A stretch of DNA of 64,000 nucleotides from Allium sativum (taxonomy: Eukaryota; Streptophyta; Magnoliopsida; Asparagales; Amaryllidaceae), in contig CM060923.1 in the NCBI GenBank assembly GCA_030737875.1, positions 490,322,453 to 490,386,452 of the forward strand, written 5' to 3'. A model generated the notes under the pieces. The model did no database searches and was not told where the DNA came from. It saw nothing but the letters and a program-made list of their open reading frames with translations. Of this stretch, positions 1 to 10,870 are shown piece after piece. How positions within the stretch are numbered: position 1 is the stretch's first letter; every line of letters starts with the position of its first letter. Position numbers and translations under genes: made by a program.

Positions 1-1700
1 GCTAGACTTTTGTGCACAGAGTACATGTCATCCTTGATTTTTCTTGTGTGTTCATCATGAACTTGTCCAGATTTGTTTTGCTGCACCATTTTCTTTTTGC
101 TGATTTCTCCATCCTTGTTACTGCTTCACGCACTTTGCTCCTGTGCATCCTTGGCCATGTTGCACCATGCAAGTTTTGTGTATGTTTATCACCATTCATG
201 CATTGTTGATTTGCTCGACACTTTGAACCATGCAATTCTATATTGATCACTACTCTGTTTCCGGACTTATAGTTGTAGACTTTGAACTTGTGTCACACTA
301 TCTTGTATGTTGCCATGTATGTATTTGCTGCATACCCTTTTGTCTTATGATGATCACTTGAATTAGCATTGATGCTCCATTTTCTTGTGTCAGCATGAAC
401 TGTTTTATCTGCAGTTGTCTTGAATCATTGTGATCATAGTATTTGCTTTGTTTATGAGCTCGATCATTCTTGTTTACCACTTGTATAATGCACCACACCC
501 TTGGGCCTTGCATGTCTGACTTGTACATCTATGTTGCTCCTGACTTGGTACATATATATTAACTTGATGCTGTTCAATGTTGGTCTGGCCATTTGACCCT
601 GCACTTCCATTCAGTGTACAGAACTTCTTTATTATTGTTGTTACATGTACTATATCCAAATGCTTTGTAGTATTCCTTTTTCTTGTCTGATCAATGCTTT
701 GTAGTATTCCTTTTTCTTGTCTGATCAATGCTTTTTATTTGTAATTGTTGTATGTCCATATTGATTTTCTTGACTTAAAAATATACTTGACCCGAACTAC
801 TTGTACATTGAGATTTCTGTGTGGACTCCTCTGCCATCATGCATGTATGTAGCTTGCTGGTTCGACCATTATGTCTGACCCTTGCACTTGATCACTTTTT
901 CATTCATGTTGCATTGACTTTCTTTCTTGGACTTGTATTTGATTTTCCTATTTTTGATTGTACACTGGGTTGAGATGGTCTTTTTGGCTACTCCTCAGTC
1001 TCGATACTGGATTGACGTGGCAGTACACACGCATATACACGTGTGTATATGCAGCCATCCAGACGAGTTTTTCTGTCCCTGCACATTGGACCAAGTCTAG
1101 AAAAATGATGAGAAACACACTGTAATTCTGAGGCAAATAAAATTTAAAAATAAATTTTTATTTGCTTTTTTTTAAGTTTATTTTTGTTGCAGTCTACTGT
1201 GTGTGTTCTTTTGTATGTGACAGGTATGAAGATGAACCGACTGAAAGCTGTGAAAACAGAAGAATGAAGATGAAGACAAGAGCAGTGCTAGTGTGTGTCT
1301 GTATTTGAAATGTTAACTGAGTGATAGTGTCAATGTATAAAGTGATTAATGAATAAACTGAAATGAGTGTAGTGTATATGAAAGTGTAAGTGTTGTTGGG
1401 AGGAGCTGAGTATGAAAATTGAAAATTTTGAAATGTATATCAGTGATGTATGTACAAGTAGTGGAGTTGTAAATCTGTATTGTTTAAATATCGAAATAAA
1501 ATATTCTTATTCAAATAAAATACTGTGTGAATATTTAAATTTCCGTATAGTTGTATTTTATTTAAATAGAAATATTATATTCCTGTCTGATGTGTAATAT
1601 AACAGTACAGTTACAAACACATTCAATAATAAAATATATTTGGTTGTTATCATCAAACAAAAATCATATAATTGTGTATACAACACTGTTATATACAACA
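1..1700 (-). repeat. Element A 3' LTR (cut by window edge)
   Basis: Bases 1-1700 match 6846-8545 almost perfectly at a fixed offset of 6845. I see only about three substitutions (near 105, 1350 and 1530). On the minus strand it starts TGTTGTATATA directly after a polypurine tract, the normal start of a 3' LTR. About 1.49 kb of this LTR, equivalent to 5356-6845, lies left of the window. The small open frames in it are mirrored in the other LTR copy and show no coding signs. Confidence 0.95.
661..728. repeat. 34-bp tandem duplication in A LTR
   Basis: A 34-bp unit beginning tgctttgtagtattcc occurs twice in a row. The same pair is at 7506-7573 in the other LTR, so the duplication predates this insertion. 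Confidence 0.9.
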
Positions 1701-1716
1701 ATCTCCCCCTTTTGAT
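1701..1716 (-). other. Element A polypurine tract
   Basis: On the minus strand the tract AAAAGGGGGAGAT abuts the LTR start TGTTG. This is the standard priming site for plus-strand DNA synthesis of LTR retrotransposons and it fixes the 3' LTR boundary and element orientation. Confidence 0.92.
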
Positions 1717-3313
1717 GATGACAAACAAATAAAAGATTTTGAATGTGTTTTGAAACGTGAAATATATTACTCCCCCTATTTGTATGCTCCCCCTACAACT
1801 GAACTCCCCCTATATATGTGGAAAAATATGAATGATGAAATCCAATTGACCAATCTCCCCCTAGATATTTAATTTCCAATATTAAAATATTTTTGAATTA
1901 AATACTCATCAATCAAAATCTTGACCATTCTCCCCCTTTTGTTATCATCAAAAGGATAATAGAAATTGAAATAGTGATGAATATTGACTATAAATATAAA
2001 TTCAAATTAAGAGAGAGAATATATATCGCAAATCCCAATTAATCAAATAAAAATCATAATAATCTTTAAATCAGAAGCAAATTTCACTTTCAGAATGAAT
2101 GGATTTACGATGGATTTTATCGAATGAGGAGAGTTCAATAAAAATTGAATATTTGAAAATGAATTTTAAAGATTTTAAATATGCTAAAAAAAATGTTAAG
2201 CACTTTCTAACCACGCATAGCCCAAAGGTCTTTTAAATGGGGTTAGTAGTAACTTAACTTTATCCTCTCTAATGAGTTCCATCCATGCACAGCCCGAAGG
2301 TCTTTTAAGTGAGAATGGAAGCACATAGAAATTAAGGTAATTCACCCACGCATAACCGCGAGGATTTTTAAATGGGAGTGATTACCAAGGATAAATTATT
2401 TATTTATTTATTTATTTTTAATTTCAAGAATAATTAGAACTCCCCAAATTAAATAAAACCATGATGAATGACAGAAATATGGTAGATATAGAAGATGGTC
2501 GTGAAATAAGCTCTAATTCAAAGATATTATAAAATCTGTTTAATCATCATGAGATTTAAAATAATATCTCTTCTAATTATGAATTATACCATAGTCGCAA
2601 CTCATCACAGTTTCATAAATCTATCAATAATTTTGATGAGTCCCAAAACGGTTCAAATTAATCAATAATTTCAATTTTTGAATAAATAATCAAAAATAAT
2701 TTTAAAATTGAAAATATCAATTTTAAGAGGAGTTTTTGAAAAATGCAAGTTGAAAATCAGCTTAAAAAAAAACAATCAGTTAGAAAATGAAATTTTCTAA
2801 TATTTTTTAACACTGATTGCTCCTAGACAATTTTTAAAACCATTTATATACTAATTCAAATTGTCTATGAATTTTAACTAAATCCAGTTACTGATTTTCC
2901 AACTTATCATTTAAACACCAATAAATCAATTTCCTTATCAGAGCAGCACAAGATCATTTTCAAAGCAAGAATCACAAGTGACATCCTCAGAGAATTTTTA
3001 GACAAACTCAAGAAACAGTCAACTTATCAAATTTGAAGATAATTGTTTGAAATCACCAAAAAAAATCAATTTTTTATAGTCCAAGTTTTTCAACAATTCA
3101 TAACGAATGATTTCAAAAACAGCCAAGTAAAAAATAAACTAAAAAGATTAAAAGTACGAGTTTAGAGATCATACCTGTCTTACCATAATCAATGTGATGC
3201 AATGAATCTCCAACTCTGAATCTATGGCTAAGGAACTCCAAATAATTTAATATATGAATCAACTTGAATTTTATCTAACTTAAGCACAGTTGTTCCTCAG
3301 CCTCCCATAGTAC
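1717..3313 (-). other. Non-coding tail between gag and 3' LTR of A
   Basis: This AT-rich stretch lies where a SIRE element would carry pol and an envelope-like frame. I see no open frame of useful length and no pol motif in it. It opens with several purine-rich tracts (on the minus strand) near 1770-1940 that resemble extra polypurine tracts, and holds three related stem-loops at 2207-2386. Just downstream of gag the sense strand reads GAGTTCCTTAGCC and CAGGTATGATCTC; element F has the same landmarks near 56535-56590, so the tail is a family trait and not a private deletion scar. Confidence 0.7.
2207..2386 (-). other. Three related stem-loops with covarying stems (A)
   Basis: Three diverged copies lie at 2207-2246, 2277-2320 and 2336-2386. 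On the plus strand each has a conserved core, CAYGCAYARCC followed by AGGwyTTTTAAATG, enclosed by stems that differ but stay complementary: CTAACC/GGTTAG, TTCCAT/ATGGAA, and GGTAATTCAC/GTGATTACC with one bulge. Within the core, CAT pairs with ATG and a short CC/GG hairpin is possible. Two further copies are in element F at 54526-54640. The pattern suggests a structured RNA element of the retrotransposon genome, for example in packaging or dimerisation; that role is inference. Confidence 0.7.
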
Positions 3314-5308
3314 CTAAATGTTTATATGATCGGGTGGTCTAACAAAAGTTGTTTTACCACTCTTATCTTCGTTTACACGTTTTGGTACCCAAACCCGTTT
3401 ATATAACAATCCATTACTATTCACTAGCGTACCCTTTGGAACCCAAATTTGTTTAGATTTGCTTAAATTTATTTTGTTAATTTTTGGAATCCAAACAGAT
3501 TTAAATGAATTGTTTTTAAACGAGTTATCAATTTGTTTATGATTTAAAAACCCTTTGAAATTATTAAATTTCAAAAATTCAATTTGATTGTTTTCAAAGC
3601 CAATTAAAGGATTTTTAAAATCATTAAAATTTGGTTTTTTAACTTGATCAGATTCAAATCCAAGTCCCCTTTTATTCTGAACAAAAAATTGATTTTTTAA
3701 CAACATATTCAATGATTTCTCTCCTTTAGAAAATTTAGTCAAAGCTGACTCAAGTTGTTGAATTTTAAATTTAAGATCGCTATTTTCTTTCATTAAATTT
3801 GAACAACGATTAATAGCGATTTTCCTTTTTTCAGCATCAGTTTGTTTTAAGATCAAATTTTCGTTTTCAAGTGCTTTGATTCTAGCATCGGACTTGGAAA
3901 TTTCAATTTCAATTTGTTTTTGTTTTTCAAAATCAAGTTTTTCAGATTCTCTAAACTTTTCAATCACCTTTTCAAAATCAAGATTTTCATTTTTCAAATT
4001 CATGTTTTCACTTTTAAGTAACTCAAGATTAGTTTTTAATTTCAACAAATCGTTACTCAAAAATTGACATTTTTCGCATTCTGAAAACGATGAATTCCTA
4101 ACTTTTTCAAGTTTTGTTTCTAAACTGTTATTTTCTTGAACTAGTTTTGACCTATCAGATTTCAATTTCTTAACTTTTAGTTCAAGAGAATCAACAGTTT
4201 TCGTGAGATCGTGACACATTAAAATTAAATCTTTATAAGTAAAATTCGATACCTCACTAGAACTACCTTCTGAATCAGATTGTGCCATAAGACACAAATT
4301 AGCTTCTTCTTCATCACTTTCAGAAGCTTCTTCTCCTTCCTCGTCATCCCATGTAGCAGCAAAAGCCTTCTTCTTTTTTCTGAATTTCTTCCTCTTTTCA
4401 TTTTTAAGCTGTGGGCAATTTGGTTTGATATGACCGGGTTTCTTGCAGTTGTAGCAATACACTTCATCGTCTGAATTATCTGAACTTTCGGACTTGTTAG
4501 TTTTTGAATTCTTCTTTCGTGGTTTGTATTTTCCTTTGGCCCACCTTTTTAAAACCATGGCTAGCTCTTCAGCGGGGTCATCATCATTACTTTCAACAGA
4601 ATTATTTAGAGCGATCGTCTTCTTCTTTGATTCAGAATCCTTTCGTTCTTCTCTTGCTTTCAACTCCATCTCATAAGTAATCAGATTTCCAATCAACTCT
4701 TCCATGCTTACTTTATTCAGATCTTTGGATTCTTGAATCGCCGTCACCTTTGCTTCAAAATTCATCGGTAGCACTCTCAGTATTTTTCTGATCAATTCCA
4801 CTTCGGTGTAGGTTTTGCCAAGAGCTTTTGCATTGTAGACCAGTGATGAGAAGCGTCCATACATCTCTTTTATATCTTCGTCTTTTTGCATAGAGAAATT
4901 TTCATATTCATTGCTGAGTAGAGCAAGACGAGATTCCTTCACTTGAGATGTACCTTCATGTGTGACCTCCAACGTATGCCATATTTCCTGTGCAGTCTCA
5001 CAATGAGAAATTCGATTAAATTCAGTTTTATCAAGAGCACAGATTAAAGCATTCATCGCTTTGGCATTAGTTGAAAATAATTTTTTATCATTAGCATCCC
5101 ATCTTTCTTTTGATTTAGGAATTTCTTCACCACTAACAATAACAGTGGGAGATCTATAACCCGTTTCAATAATATCCCACACATCATAATCAACTGAACT
5201 CAAATAAATTTTCATCCTAGCTTTCCAATATGCATAATCAGTTCCATTAAACATTGGTGGCCTAGCTATGGACTGACCCTCAGAAAACGCGTTATTGGAC
5301 AAATTCAT
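3314..5308 (-). CDS. gag: Gag polyprotein of SIRE-like copia element A
   Basis: Intact frame of 664 codons starting MNLSNNAFSEG, 34 bases after the primer-binding site. Residues about 15-230 match the copia-type gag domain (UBN2 family), with MFNGTDYAYWKARM at the start and TAQEIWHTLEVTH in the middle. A single CCHC zinc knuckle, CYNCKKPGHIKPNC, is at about 283-296 and would bind genomic RNA. An acidic Ser/Glu-rich stretch follows, then a long coiled coil (about 355-530) of the kind typical of SIRE gag. Near the C-terminus, WVPK occurs in a repeated context, as in SIRE gag just before the protease. The frame then stops, and no protease follows. Gag would form virus-like particles in the cytoplasm; replication would need pol from another element. 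Absence of stops in an element lacking pol suggests recent copying. Confidence 0.92.
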   Translation of the reverse strand: MNLSNNAFSEGQSIARPPMFNGTDYAYWKARMKIYLSSVDYDVWDIIETGYRSPTVIVSGEEIPKSKERWDANDKKLFSTNAKAMNALICALDKTEFNRISHCETAQEIWHTLEVTHEGTSQVKESRLALLSNEYENFSMQKDEDIKEMYGRFSSLVYNAKALGKTYTEVELIRKILRVLPMNFEAKVTAIQESKDLNKVSMEELIGNLITYEMELKAREERKDSESKKKTIALNNSVESNDDDPAEELAMVLKRWAKGKYKPRKKNSKTNKSESSDNSDDEVYCYNCKKPGHIKPNCPQLKNEKRKKFRKKKKAFAATWDDEEGEEASESDEEEANLCLMAQSDSEGSSSEVSNFTYKDLILMCHDLTKTVDSLELKVKKLKSDRSKLVQENNSLETKLEKVRNSSFSECEKCQFLSNDLLKLKTNLELLKSENMNLKNENLDFEKVIEKFRESEKLDFEKQKQIEIEISKSDARIKALENENLILKQTDAEKRKIAINRCSNLMKENSDLKFKIQQLESALTKFSKGEKSLNMLLKNQFFVQNKRGLGFESDQVKKPNFNDFKNPLIGFENNQIEFLKFNNFKGFLNHKQIDNSFKNNSFKSVWIPKINKINLSKSKQIWVPKGTLVNSNGLLYKRVWVPKRVNEDKSGKTTFVRPPDHINI

Positions 5309-5341
5309 GACTCTAGAGTTAAAATAAAATAAAAAATACCT

Positions 5342-5353
5342 GCTCTGATACCA
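5342..5353 (-). other. Primer-binding site of A (initiator-Met tRNA)
   Basis: Minus strand TGGTATCAGAGC, complementary to the 3' end of plant initiator-Met tRNA, two bases after the LTR end CTACA. Confidence 0.93.
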
Positions 5354-5355
5354 CT

Positions 5356-8300
5356 TGTAGGATCTAAATTAACCCTAGAGGGGGGGTGAATAGGGTTTAT
5401 CGCAGATTTTCACAGAGTAATTAAATAATCACAGCATAGATAACAATCAGAATAAATGCAGAAAATAAATAACACACAGATATACCCAGCTTCGGCAAAA
5501 CCCTGCCTACTGCTGCATTCCCCAAGGTTTCTACTAGGAGTTAAAACAATCTCTACGCTTACAATCCCCTGTAAACTAGCGACACTCGCTCCCAACTGTT
5601 CTTAACCCTACGCTCAAAACCCTGCACTGGTTTTTATCCCCAAAACCAGATTTCCCTGAATTACAAACACTGTAATTCGTCTCCCTAGTTTTAGAGACAA
5701 ACTAGAAAACTCTGGACTGATTACAAAGTTGAAATTAAAGACAAACTAAATCAAGACAAAAACCCTTAAAAAAAAACTTTGAAAACCCTAGTTTTAAATA
5801 AGGGTTATCCCCTTTTAACTTGGCCGACCCCCTTTAGTTATTGCTTCACCACTTTATTCTTGAGTCCGACTTCCTTTAATTTTCTCTGGAAATTGAAATG
5901 GCGGCTAAAAGAAAACTAGGGTTTCTCTTGAACACACTGAATCGAGATGCCTCGTTGATGGAAATTAGTTGTCTGTTACTTGATTCTTCGGCTTCAATCT
6001 CTGGTGACTTGAATCGGCTTCGATTGAGTTTATGGACTCTGATTTGGATCCCAGTTTTCTCGATTTCTGGTATGATTTTACTATTCGATTTTTATGCTTT
6101 AATTGTGCTTGAACTAGGATTGCCCTTGCCGATGATGATGTGGGTGTTCTTATAGGGTTTTTAAACCCTTGAGCCTCTGATTCTAGACGAATCATGTACC
6201 TTGAATTGTTCTTATTACTTGGGTATCTGATTTGAACTTTTCTTCTGAAATTTCTTTGATTTTAAAACTGGCCGTATATATTGGAGAAAACTTCTCGGTA
6301 GCTCTGATTTGAACTTTTCTTCTGAAATTTCTTTGATTTTAAAACTGGCCGTATATATTGGAGAAAACTTCTCGGTAGCTTCTTTTAAAAACTTTGATTT
6401 GGTCTTTTGAAAAATAATTGCCGTATATGTTTTTCTGGAGTCAAATATTCTGGAATTGATTTCTTATTGGCTTGACTTCTTCAATATTGCTCTTAAAAAA
6501 AAACTGATACAAATCATCACTGTCTTGATCTTCCTTTGAACACTTGAACTTTGAGTTTTATTTTTCTTTGACCATTTCTGAGTTAACCTCTACACTTGTT
6601 CTTTGTGCTTGAAATTGGTTTGTGTTTTTCTGATACATGAACTGACAAGAATAGATACTCGCTTGATCACATTCTTTAGAGTGTTTGTACTGCTCAACTT
6701 TGAACTGTTACTATTCTTTGATAAGAGCAGTCACTACACTTTGCCATTTTAATATATGTGCACCCATGTTTATTGGCTTGGCTGACGGTTGCTATGCCCA
6801 TGCTGCTTTGTACAAATTGTTTGCTTTCTTCTGAACTTAAACACAGCTAGACTTTTGTGCACAGAGTACATGTCATCCTTGATTTTTCTTGTGTGTTCAT
6901 CATGAACTTGTCCAGATTTGTTTTGCTGCACCATTTTCTTTATGCTGATTTCTCCATCCTTGTTACTGCTTCACGCACTTTGCTCCTGTGCATCCTTGGC
7001 CATGTTGCACCATGCAAGTTTTGTGTATGTTTATCACCATTCATGCATTGTTGATTTGCTCGACACTTTGAACCATGCAATTCTATATTGATCACTACTC
7101 TGTTTCCGGACTTATAGTTGTAGACTTTGAACTTGTGTCACACTATCTTGTATGTTGCCATGTATGTATTTGCTGCATACCCTTTTGTCTTATGATGATC
7201 ACTTGAATTAGCATTGATGCTCCATTTTCTTGTGTCAGCATGAACTGTTTTATCTGCAGTTGTCTTGAATCATTGTGATCATAGTATTTGCTTTGTTTAT
7301 GAGCTCGATCATTCTTGTTTACCACTTGTATAATGCACCACACCCTTGGGCCTTGCATGTCTGACTTGTACATCTATGTTGCTCCTGACTTGGTACATAT
7401 ATATTAACTTGATGCTGTTCAATGTTGGTCTGGCCATTTGACCCTGCACTTCCATTCAGTGTACAGAACTTCTTTATTATTGTTGTTACATGTACTATAT
7501 CCAAATGCTTTGTAGTATTCCTTTTTCTTGTCTGATCAATGCTTTGTAGTATTCCTTTTTCTTGTCTGATCAATGCTTTTTATTTGTAATTGTTGTATGT
7601 CCATATTGATTTTCTTGACTTAAAAATATACTTGACCCGAACTACTTGTACATTGAGATTTCTGTGTGGACTCCTCTGCCATCATGCATGTATGTAGCTT
7701 GCTGGTTCGACCATTATGTCTGACCCTTGCACTTGATCACTTTTTCATTCATGTTGCATTGACTTTCTTTCTTGGACTTGTATTTGATTTTCCTATTTTT
7801 GATTGTACACTGGGTTGAGATGGTCTTTTTGGCTACTCCTCAGTCTCGATACTGGATTGACGTGGCAGTACACACGCATATACACGTGTGTATATGCAGC
7901 CATCCAGACGAGTTTTTCTGTCCCTGCACATTGGACCAAGTCTAGAAAAATGATGAGAAACACACTGTAATTCTGAGGCAAATAAAATTTAAAAATAAAT
8001 TTTTATTTGCTTTTTTTTAAGTTTATTTTTGTTGCAGTCTACTGTGTGTGTTCTTTTGTATGTGACAGGTATGAAGATGAACCGACTGAAAGCTGTGAAA
8101 ACAGAAGAATGAAGATGAAGACAAGAGCAGTGCTAGTGTGTGTCTGTATTTGAAATGTTAACTGAGTGATAGTGTCAATGTATAAAGTGATAAATGAATA
8201 AACTGAAATGAGTGTAGTGTATATGAAAGTGTAAGTGTTGTTGGGAGGAGCTGAGTATGAAAATTGAAAATTTTGAAATGTATATCAGTGATGTATGTAC

Positions 8301-8545
8301 AAGTAGTGGAGTTGTAAATCTGTATTGTTTAAATATCGAAATAAAATATTCTTATTCAAATAAAATACTGTATGAATATTTAAATTTCCGTATAGTTGTA
8401 TTTTATTTAAATAGAAATATTATATTCCTGTCTGATGTGTAATATAACAGTACAGTTACAAACACATTCAATAATAAAATATATTTGGTTGTTATCATCA
8501 AACAAAAATCATATAATTGTGTATACAACACTGTTATATACAACA
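5356..8545 (-). repeat. Element A 5' LTR (3,190 bp)
   Basis: Begins TGTTGTATATA and ends CCTACA on the minus strand, with the terminal TG/CA of LTRs. The 5' boundary is set by the junction with element B sequence at 8546 and the 3' boundary by the primer-binding site. At 3.2 kb it is very long for a copia LTR. A possible TATA box (CTATAAGA on the minus strand) lies near 6148-6155; the corresponding site in element F is a clearer CTATATATATT. Its small open frames show no coding signs. Confidence 0.93.
6226..6380. repeat. 77-bp perfect tandem duplication in A LTR
   Basis: The unit tctgatttgaacttttct... is repeated once, with starts at 6226 and 6303, and the two copies look identical. Its partner in the left LTR lies outside the window. 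Confidence 0.92.
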
Positions 8546-9992
8546 AACCAATCTTATGTTATGTCCTTCATATAATTATAGTCTTGCAAGACCTCCCATG
8601 ATAGATTATCGTTTTGCGGTTGCTGGATGTGCCGGGTGGTTTCGGGCAGGCTTACACCGCAATCCAAATCTAACCTCGTGTCTTTGCATTGTTACACATC
8701 TAATTCTATTCCTTTGACCTCTCACATTAGATATCGTTTGTGGTTGCTGGACATACCGGGCGGTTTCGGGCATGCTTACACCGCAAACCTATCTAACCTC
8801 ATGTCGTAAGCGTTCATTACCCTAAATTCATACAAGTTAGGTTTTCTCCGTTTACCCATAAATTCAACCCAAATTTAGGTGACAAGTTTCTAATCACTTT
8901 ATGCCTATAATCACAAGTTTATAGGTTATGCCAATTTTACCCCCAAACCCAAATATGCCAAATTTCATGTTTTACATGTCATACACAATTTTGTCTAACT
9001 GTGGCCATCATCAATTTATGCCCCAATTACTAATTTTCACAATTTTTGGTCAAATCACATATTATACAATTTCCCAAACTTTTCCCCATCGTTCCCACGT
9101 TATTCGTTCGCATAATTCGACGAAGATTGGTTAGGCTCGAAGGTGGCCTAACCTCATAAAAAGAAAAAGGAAAAAGGAGAGGGAAGAGGGTCAAAATGGC
9201 ATAAACATATGAACATAACAAGCACATGAACATAGGCGACATATGAACATGAATAGCTTATGAACATGGATAGGCATATGATAGGATTAGGTAAAAAATG
9301 ATAAACTTGCAAACTTGATGACATCAATTATAGGCATAAGCAAATGATTCAGTTCATAACCCAAACACAATTACTTTAATTTCATTAACTAGTGAAAACT
9401 ACATGAACCTCACCTTGATATGATTAAGAAAAGAAAATTGAATTGTTTGTTGTTGCAACTCTAAACTTGAATAATCTCTATTTTATTTGAAGAAGAAAAA
9501 CTCTCTACTTTTATTTTTAGATTTGAGGCGGCGGCTAGGTTAGATGAGAAATTAGCAGCATGGAGGCTAGGGTTGAAGAGAGAAACCATCAGGACCACTC
9601 AGATGCCACATCAGCCCTAGGGCGAATCGGGCCACGGGTTGACAGCCAAACACCCTGAATCGACCCCTAGTCGACCCAACGGGGCTTGGGTCAACCCCAA
9701 AAATGTTGTGGTTCAGCTATTTCCCCTCCTGATTCGCTGTTTTGAACTTTTTTGAATATTTATTTATTTAATTTTTATATATATCTATATATATATTACT
9801 CATATGCTTACAAACTTCAAGGCTTAATAACTTCTTCATAAGGTATCCGTTTTGTGCAAACAAAATATCTATCTTGACCCAAAATTTTGAGACGAACATA
9901 ATAGCGCAACTCATTTCACTTAATTATTCTTCTAAAAATTAAGTATACTTTAATTTGTGAATTTTAATGTTATAAAATTACAGGGTGTTACA
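8546..9992 (-). repeat. Element B 3' LTR, 3' portion lost to insertion of A
   Basis: Aligns with 52824-54343 of B's 5' LTR. On the minus strand it starts TGTAACACCCTG after the polypurine tract. Element A interrupts it after the target aacca; the missing 1.65 kb (equivalent to 51174-52823) should lie beyond the left edge. Compared with the 5' LTR, a 75-bp block holding the TATA box is absent at about 9583, with AGAAA at both deletion edges. Divergence from the other LTR is clearly greater than for A, D or E. Confidence 0.93.
8590..8805 (-). other. Tandem pair of conserved LTR hairpins (B, 3' LTR)
   Basis: Copies at 8590-8682 and 8716-8805. On the minus strand each reads GAGGTTAGAT, then an arm, then the fixed apical segment with CTGCCCGAAACC, then the complementary arm and ATCTAATGTGRG. 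Stems: TTAGAT/ATCTAA with TTGCGGT/ACCGCAA in the first copy, TTAGATA/TATCTAA in the second. Homologous pairs occur in elements D, E and G. Confidence 0.75.
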
Positions 9993-10616
9993 TTCTCCCC
10001 TCTTAAAGGATTTCGTCCCCGAAATCTCCAAGTTAAGGAGAATGTATCGTACCAACCAATCATCCATCTACTCAACCATCATCCACAATCATCCACTGTT
10101 CTCAAAGAAATTTTTAATGCTATATGAACATATGTAAAAGTGTTTGTATATGTTCCTTATCTAATGCAAAGATCAGGCGGTCCACTGATTCAGTTGACCT
10201 CCTTAATGTGAATTATGTCAATGCCATGAGTCCAACATGTATGCAATAGAACCCTAATGATACATATTATTTCTACATGAGTGCACAGTCATACATCCGA
10301 ATGCAACATCCACATGATAACATACCAAATTTTAATAAGCAAACAAATATATGCAATATGCAATATGAAGTGACTGAGCCGATCTAAGTGCCTAAAGTGT
10401 GTGTTAATGCATCCACGAGCAACCACTAGCAACCACTTGCATCCACAAAACATAACATGTCTCAAAAACATGTTTACAACCATAGGACTTCTACCTAAAG
10501 ACCGAAGATATACTCGAGAGGATACCCTAAACGATAGAACAAGTACCAACTAAGATGTAGAAAAATGAGAAGTTAAGAACATATCCTCAAAAAGGAAAGG
10601 GTACAATGTACGAATC
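9993..10616 (-). other. Polypurine tract and 3' non-coding region of B
   Basis: The minus strand reads GGGGACGAAATCC then TTTAAGAGGGGAGAA immediately before the LTR, the typical end of plant chromovirus interiors. The rest, up to the LINE tail, lies between the chromodomain end and the tract. It includes short direct repeats of a caaccac/catccac motif (10415-10445) that are also found in D (near 25850) and E (near 30050). No coding sequence is seen apart from the chromodomain tail near 10570-10616. Confidence 0.85.
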
Positions 10617-10632
10617 TTTTTTTTTTTTTTTT
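10617..10632 (-). other. LINE poly(A) tail
   Basis: An uninterrupted run of 16 T on the plus strand marks the 3' end of the LINE transcript. The bases between it and the ORF2 stop (10633-10870) are the LINE 3' untranslated region. Confidence 0.9.
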
Positions 10633-10870
10633 GAGCAAAACGGATATGTAGCGCGAGACTACATAGCCGATTAATTAGTAGCTGGTAATAGTTTTCCAAC
10701 TGACATACCCAGTTGGTGGTCCAAAATACAACCATCATTCCAAGATTAAGACATATCATGCAACATAGAGTACATAATACATATGTGACTACAGTAGCAT
10801 GCAGAACAGAGTACCATCAGACATAATTATACAAATATAGCATAGAAAGCCAAAGACGCATTAGCATAAA

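Larger units (their letters stand above)
1..8545 (-). mobile_element. Element A: SIRE-like Ty1/copia, gag-only, non-autonomous
   Basis: Two direct copies of an LTR (1-1700 and 5356-8545) flank an internal region of about 3.65 kb. Read on the minus strand, the order is 5' LTR, Met-tRNA primer-binding site, gag, long non-coding tail, polypurine tract, 3' LTR. No protease, integrase, reverse transcriptase or RNase H is present in any frame between the LTRs. It is inserted in the 3' LTR of gypsy element B: the sequence right of 8545 continues exactly as B's other LTR does from 52824. The right copy of the target-site duplication would be aacca (8546-8550); the left copy is outside the window. LTRs differ by only a few substitutions over 1.7 kb by eye, so the insertion is recent. 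Confidence 0.93.

Noticed and set aside
1717..3313. An envelope-like frame, sometimes found in SIRE elements
   Set aside because: No long frame, signal peptide or membrane segment in this region of A or the equivalent of F.
3876..4676. Plus-strand and alternative minus-strand frames over A's gag
   Set aside because: Shadows of the 664-codon gag frame, which carries all recognisable motifs.
5898..6155. 85-residue plus-strand frame starting MAAKRKLG
   Set aside because: Inside A's 5' LTR and antisense to it; no homology that I recognise.
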